Below, in pieces: positions 60,306 through 64,000 of a stretch of DNA of 64,000 nucleotides; the first letter of the stretch is position 1, and each line of letters begins with the position of its first letter. The DNA comes from Thermothelomyces thermophilus ATCC 42464 (taxonomy: Eukaryota > Ascomycota > Sordariomycetes > Sordariales > Chaetomiaceae): assembly GCF_000226095.1 (NCBI RefSeq), contig NC_016472.1:8184001-8248000 (forward strand), given 5' to 3'. The position numbers and the translations under genes are program-made. The notes below the pieces were generated by a model that was not told the origin of the DNA, did not search any database, and saw nothing but the letters and a program-made list of their open reading frames with translations.

Positions 60306-62414
60306 CTACGACACGTCGCTTCGTAAGCTATCGATCAAGAGTGCCTCCACCTTGGCGCCCTTGCGCAGCGGCTCTGACCCGCTGGGCATGCAGAGCAAGG
60401 CGTTGGCTCCCTTCAGGCTGCCAACCCTCGAGCTCCTTTGTCCTCCTGTGCTCGTGGCCGACAGGACGCCGTCGCTGCCGACCGAGACTATGGCGCGGTG
60501 GTATTCCGGCCGGGACTTGTCCAACGAGAAGTCGTGTGACAGGACGACAGGCACCCGTGGGAGTCCCGGCGGGTCGATGCCCGACATCTGCCGAAGGGAC
60601 GGAAGCACAAACAGGTGGAACGTCACCAGGGCTGAGGCCGGATTGCCCGGCAGCGAGAAGATGACCTTGGTCACCCTCTCGCCGCTGTTGTCCTTCACGG
60701 GCACTGTGGCAAACGTCGTTGGTTTGCCGGGTTTCATGGCAACCCGCCCGAAGTGGATCGTCCCGCCCAGCGCCCGCTCGATGGTCGGCTTCAGCAGGTC
60801 AAGCTCCCCCATTGAAACCCCGCCGGTGGTGATCACCAGGTCGACCTTGCGCAACGCGTCCCGCAACACCTCCTCCAAGGACGCGGGCTGATCGCGCGCA
60901 ATCCCCAGGTCGATAACCCTAAACCCCCAGTCATTTGCAGCGGCAATTAGGCCTGGCCGGTTCGTGTCCCTGACCTCCCCCAATTTCAACGCTCCCTCCC
61001 GATCATGCTCCACGATCTCATCCCCCGTCGACAGCACACCCACCACCGGCCTCTCGTACACCTCAACTTCCCTGACGCCAACTGACGCCAACAACCCGAT
61101 CTCCCCTCCGACAGCAGAGATTTGCTCTCCCTTCCCCAGGATCTCCACTCCTTGCTCGATGTCGCTCCCGATTTCCCGTATATTCTCCCCTTCCTTCACC
61201 CCGTCCGCAAGGATTTCGATCTCGGCCTCTTCCTCCTCCTGCTGCTCCTTGCTGCTTCCTCCTCCACCCTTACCACACCCATTAGCCGGCCGAGTCGAGA
61301 TGAGCCGGGTATCCTCCACCATGATGACAGCCGTCGCACCGGCGGGCACCGGCGCGCCCGTAGTGATGCGCGCCACTTCACCCTGCTTCAGCGGCGCCGG
61401 CCCTTGTCCTCCCGCGTCGCTGCCGCTGTCGGAGGTGGCGGCGGCGGCGGCGTGCGAGACGGCGACGACCGGGTACGTGACGCCGCGCATGTCGCCGCCG
61501 GGGGGCACGACGACGGCGTAGCCGTCGACTATGCTGGCGCGGAAGGCGGGTACGGGCTCCGTGGCGCGGACGGGGCGGGCCAGGACGGAGCCGGTCAGGG
61601 ACGGACCCACGCGGGCGGTGGTCGTCTTGGGCGGGGGGGTGTGCGTGGCGATGAGGGATAGCGCCTCCGGCACGGAGACCATCGGGTAGAGGGACGAGCG
61701 GTGGCGGCGGGAGGGCCCGAGAGCGGGGTCATTCGACCTAGGTGCCTGGTTTTGGTCGTCGTCTGCTGGATTCGTGTGGCGGGTGGGAGGAGCGTGGGAG
61801 TGGTGATGGTGGTGGTGGTGGTGGTGGTGGTGTTCAAGGCGGCCGTGGTGATAATGGGTCCCGGAGCTGACGCCGGCTTCTTGCTCTAGCCTTTTTACGC
61901 CTCCCGAATGCAGGGCTCGCGAGTCAGCACCGGCGGCCTGGAGGCAGGCGTGGGGAAGCGTCTTGATGACGGCCTGGAGATTCTCCCTCGCTCCTTTGGG
62001 AGATCCGGGCAGCGTGATGATGACGGTCTGGTTCCTGACGCCGGCAACAGGGCGCGACATCATGGCAAATTGGGTGACTGCAAGCGAGGAAGAAAGCATG
62101 GCGTGGACGAGCCCCGGGGCTTGCTTGTGCAGGAGGACCGAGACGGCCTCCGGAGTGTGGTCGGCCGCCGCAAACCCGGTGCCGCCGGTGGTGATAACCA
62201 GGTTGACCGGGTGAGCAACGTCCGTCCATAGCGTGATCTGGCGCTGGATCTGGGTGGCTACGTCGCTCACAATCCTGGTGTCGACGACATTCCAGCGCCC
62301 CCCGCCCTCTTGCTCGAATACTTGGCGTAGTGCGGCATCGGCTTCGTCGGTGGAGGGGTCCTTGGCAGCTGTTGTCGAGACGACCAGGATAGCCGCCTTG
62401 AGAGGTTCTGACAT
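60306..62414 (-). CDS. nit-9: Molybdopterin adenylyltransferase/molybdenum insertase fusion (NIT-9/CnxE, gephyrin-like)
   Basis: A single exon gives 702 residues from the preferred ATG at 62,414 (MSEPLKAAILVVST). An in-frame ATG at 62,576 would add 54 residues. The N-terminal MogA-like domain contains VITTGGTGF and LPGSPKGARENL; it adenylates molybdopterin. A His-rich linker with 11 consecutive His joins it to a MoeA-like domain with VDGYAVV, GAPVPAGATAVIMVEDT, GVLSTGDEI, VITTGGVSMGE and FSLPGNPASALV, which inserts molybdate. The product, Mo-cofactor, serves nitrate reductase and sulfite oxidase. The same order, MogA then MoeA, is known in N. crassa nit-9 and A. nidulans cnxE. Confidence 0.95.
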   Translation of the reverse strand: MSEPLKAAILVVSTTAAKDPSTDEADAALRQVFEQEGGGRWNVVDTRIVSDVATQIQRQITLWTDVAHPVNLVITTGGTGFAAADHTPEAVSVLLHKQAPGLVHAMLSSSLAVTQFAMMSRPVAGVRNQTVIITLPGSPKGARENLQAVIKTLPHACLQAAGADSRALHSGGVKRLEQEAGVSSGTHYHHGRLEHHHHHHHHHHHSHAPPTRHTNPADDDQNQAPRSNDPALGPSRRHRSSLYPMVSVPEALSLIATHTPPPKTTTARVGPSLTGSVLARPVRATEPVPAFRASIVDGYAVVVPPGGDMRGVTYPVVAVSHAAAAATSDSGSDAGGQGPAPLKQGEVARITTGAPVPAGATAVIMVEDTRLISTRPANGCGKGGGGSSKEQQEEEEAEIEILADGVKEGENIREIGSDIEQGVEILGKGEQISAVGGEIGLLASVGVREVEVYERPVVGVLSTGDEIVEHDREGALKLGEVRDTNRPGLIAAANDWGFRVIDLGIARDQPASLEEVLRDALRKVDLVITTGGVSMGELDLLKPTIERALGGTIHFGRVAMKPGKPTTFATVPVKDNSGERVTKVIFSLPGNPASALVTFHLFVLPSLRQMSGIDPPGLPRVPVVLSHDFSLDKSRPEYHRAIVSVGSDGVLSATSTGGQRSSRVGSLKGANALLCMPSGSEPLRKGAKVEALLIDSLRSDVS

Positions 62415-63572
62415 TGCAAGTGCGGTATTAGACCTGGATGTTCGCGGATCTTTCCAAGCGGCAATTGACTGATTGTCAACGCCCGTCCACTTCGACACAC
62501 CGAGCTTGGAGAGATGAGAAGGGAGCTCATAATGAAAGCTCACAGCGGGACCAGAGGATGCCCCCACCGAGTCCATCGAGCTAAGCCAACTGCCCCTCCA
62601 TGACGCACAGCACGGGCCACTGCCGCCGCTGGTGGGCTCGTGCTGTTAGTGGGGACCCCACACAGCGGCCCGGAACGGGGCATACCGGTGTTCTCGCCGG
62701 TCGGGGGTCTCAAACCCCGCAGGGTAAGTCGGCCTTCTACGCCTGGTCCCGGTAGAAGATACATCTGTCGTATGCGAATCGGAAAAGAATAGAGAAGTCC
62801 GTCTTCGGGATCGTCGATGGCTCGATTGGGATGGCTGTGAGTTCAACAGAAGTTGGGATCCCACCTGAAGTCGAGGCGAAACACGCCTTCACCCGCAACG
62901 ACCGCCTCTCGTGAATTAATCGGAAACCTGCAGGGACGCCGGTGATGGGACACGCAGTGCTGTGGGTAGTTGTACCCAAATTCAACCACGCATCCGCCTC
63001 GAGCTGTCCCTGTCCAACTCCAACCCGTGCTCAAAAGTTGCCGGACTCGGAAATTTTTTTGGGGTTTCTTCTCGAGTATCCTGCGGTGCAATTGGGCCCA
63101 TGCCACCTTCCTGGTCCGTACGTACACAGTACATCCTTGCCCCAAGTATTCAAGCCGACAAGTCACCTTGAATTTGACACTTCGAGGCAGGAATAAGCCG
63201 GCCAAGCTATTGCAAAATGCCTAGTCCGTAGTACCTTGATTGCTGGTGCTATGCCTTCCAATATGGCGGCACAAATGGCACCCACTGCACAGGCCATGAA
63301 TCGATTGCCCAGTACCTGCAGCGATCGTTTGCTGCATGCACCAGCTCACGGGCCCAATTTAATGAACATTTCACCTGCAATCATTTTGAATTTCAGCTCT
63401 TCGTGGACACTGTACACAGCGGCTTTATGAGAGCTTTCCAATGGATGACACAGCTACTCCGTACAACCCACGACTAATTGCAGCTAGCTAGCTTATCGAT
63501 AAGGTTACTATCAAACCCAGAAACCGAGCTGAGCACGAAGCGAAACCCCTCCGACAAACGAACGATCCCATC
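62415..63572. promoter_or_regulatory. Divergent region between nit-9 and pop5
   Basis: The two flanking genes run away from each other. TACTCCGTA occurs at 63,455-63,463, 110 bp upstream of the pop5 ATG. The left part (to 62,576) could be the N-terminal extension of the nit-9 protein if the upstream ATG is used. No other gene is supported. Confidence 0.45.
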
Positions 63573-64000
63573 ATGGTGCGCCTCAAAGACCGCTACCTCC
63601 TGGTCAACATTATTTACACCGACGTGCCTGCCGGTCAGGCGAAGGGTCCGGTACCGGATCTGCTCCTCTACAACCAGCCAACGAGCAATGAGCTGAGGCC
63701 GCAGCTGCTGCTCAAGGGCATCCGCAACGAGGTGGCCGCCCTCTTTGGCGACTGCGGCTCGGGCGCCGTAGAGCGCAGCCTCCAAGGTACGCTCGCCGGC
63801 CAAATTGCCTTTCTTCTCATATTCCTACTCTACGAAGTTTGCCAGGCCGCCGGACTCCGCAAACTGACCAACGCCGCAGTGAAATACCTCTCCCCCGCAA
63901 CGTCCACCTTCATCCTGCGCGTCTCCCGCGCCCACTACCGCCTCGTGTGGGCGGCCCTGGCCTTCATGAACCGCGTGCCCATCCGCGACGGCCGGCCCTG
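63573..64000 (+). CDS. pop5: RNase P/MRP protein subunit Pop5 (partial, cut by window end)
   Basis: Exon 1 is 63573-63786; exon 2 starts at 63880 and runs off the window. The start MVRLKDRYLLVNIIY is the Pop5 signature, followed by a Pro/Gln-rich loop, KGIRNEVAALFGDCGSGAVERSL, and after the join VKYLSPATSTFILRVSRAHYRLVWAALAFM. Pop5 is a core subunit of nuclear RNase P and RNase MRP, which process tRNA 5' ends and ribosomal RNA. The visible 112 residues agree with the family, and the missing part should be the short C-terminus. Confidence 0.93.
   Translation, partial: MVRLKDRYLLVNIIYTDVPAGQAKGPVPDLLLYNQPTSNELRPQLLLKGIRNEVAALFGDCGSGAVERSLQGTLAGQIAFLLIFLLYEVCQAAGLRKLTNAAVKYLSPATSTFILRVSRAHYRLVWAALAFMNRVPIRDGRP

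Overview
This 64 kb window looks like nuclear DNA of a filamentous ascomycete, most likely a sordariomycete. The genes are GC-rich with short GT..AG introns. Protein families and intron positions are fungal, and several products occur in this form only in filamentous fungi. The first 11.7 kb is a gene-free, stop-riddled, TA-rich block typical of repeat-induced point mutation (RIP). The species cannot be fixed from the sequence alone.

Layout. Bases 1-11,700 hold two old Ty3/gypsy-type LTR retrotransposon fossils, both on the minus strand, with a less mutated patch at the left edge. From 13.5 kb to the right edge I place 18 genes with resolved or largely resolved exons, plus one incompletely resolved acidic gene. 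In order they are: a seven-helix receptor (-), cysteine dioxygenase (-), a CLC chloride transporter (-), DNA polymerase epsilon subunit Dpb3 (+), U2 snRNP A'/Lea1 (-), Vps15 (-), a membrane protein with a Cys-rich ectodomain and an SH3 domain (-), a DUF3112 receptor-like protein (-), the PP2A catalytic subunit (-), exocyst Exo84 (-), the acidic protein (-), a GPI-anchored secreted protein (-), an O-methyltransferase (+), Tom20 (+), Tyw1 (-), a TMEM42/EamA transporter (-), TFIIA gamma/Toa2 (-), V-ATPase c''/Vma16 (+), gephyrin-like NIT-9/CnxE (-), and RNase P/MRP subunit Pop5 (+, cut by the window end).

The genes do not form a pathway cluster. They are mostly conserved housekeeping genes: replication, splicing, transcription, tRNA modification and processing, endomembrane traffic and acidification, mitochondrial import and Mo-cofactor synthesis. 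Two receptor-like genes, one possible wall or surface sensor and one lone O-methyltransferase lie among them. Vps15, CLC, Exo84 and Vma16 share an endomembrane theme, but this looks like coincidence.

I found no convincing new multi-gene system. The items most worth a second look are two short intergenic motifs far commoner than chance (GTATGTACATAC and TACTCCGTA), the unresolved 5' end of the SH3 sensor gene, the incompletely resolved acidic gene at 46.4-46.9 kb, and perfect short tandem copies inside the RIP-mutated block. No tRNA, rRNA or CRISPR array was seen. Exon joins were worked out by hand from splice signals, frame continuity and family conservation.
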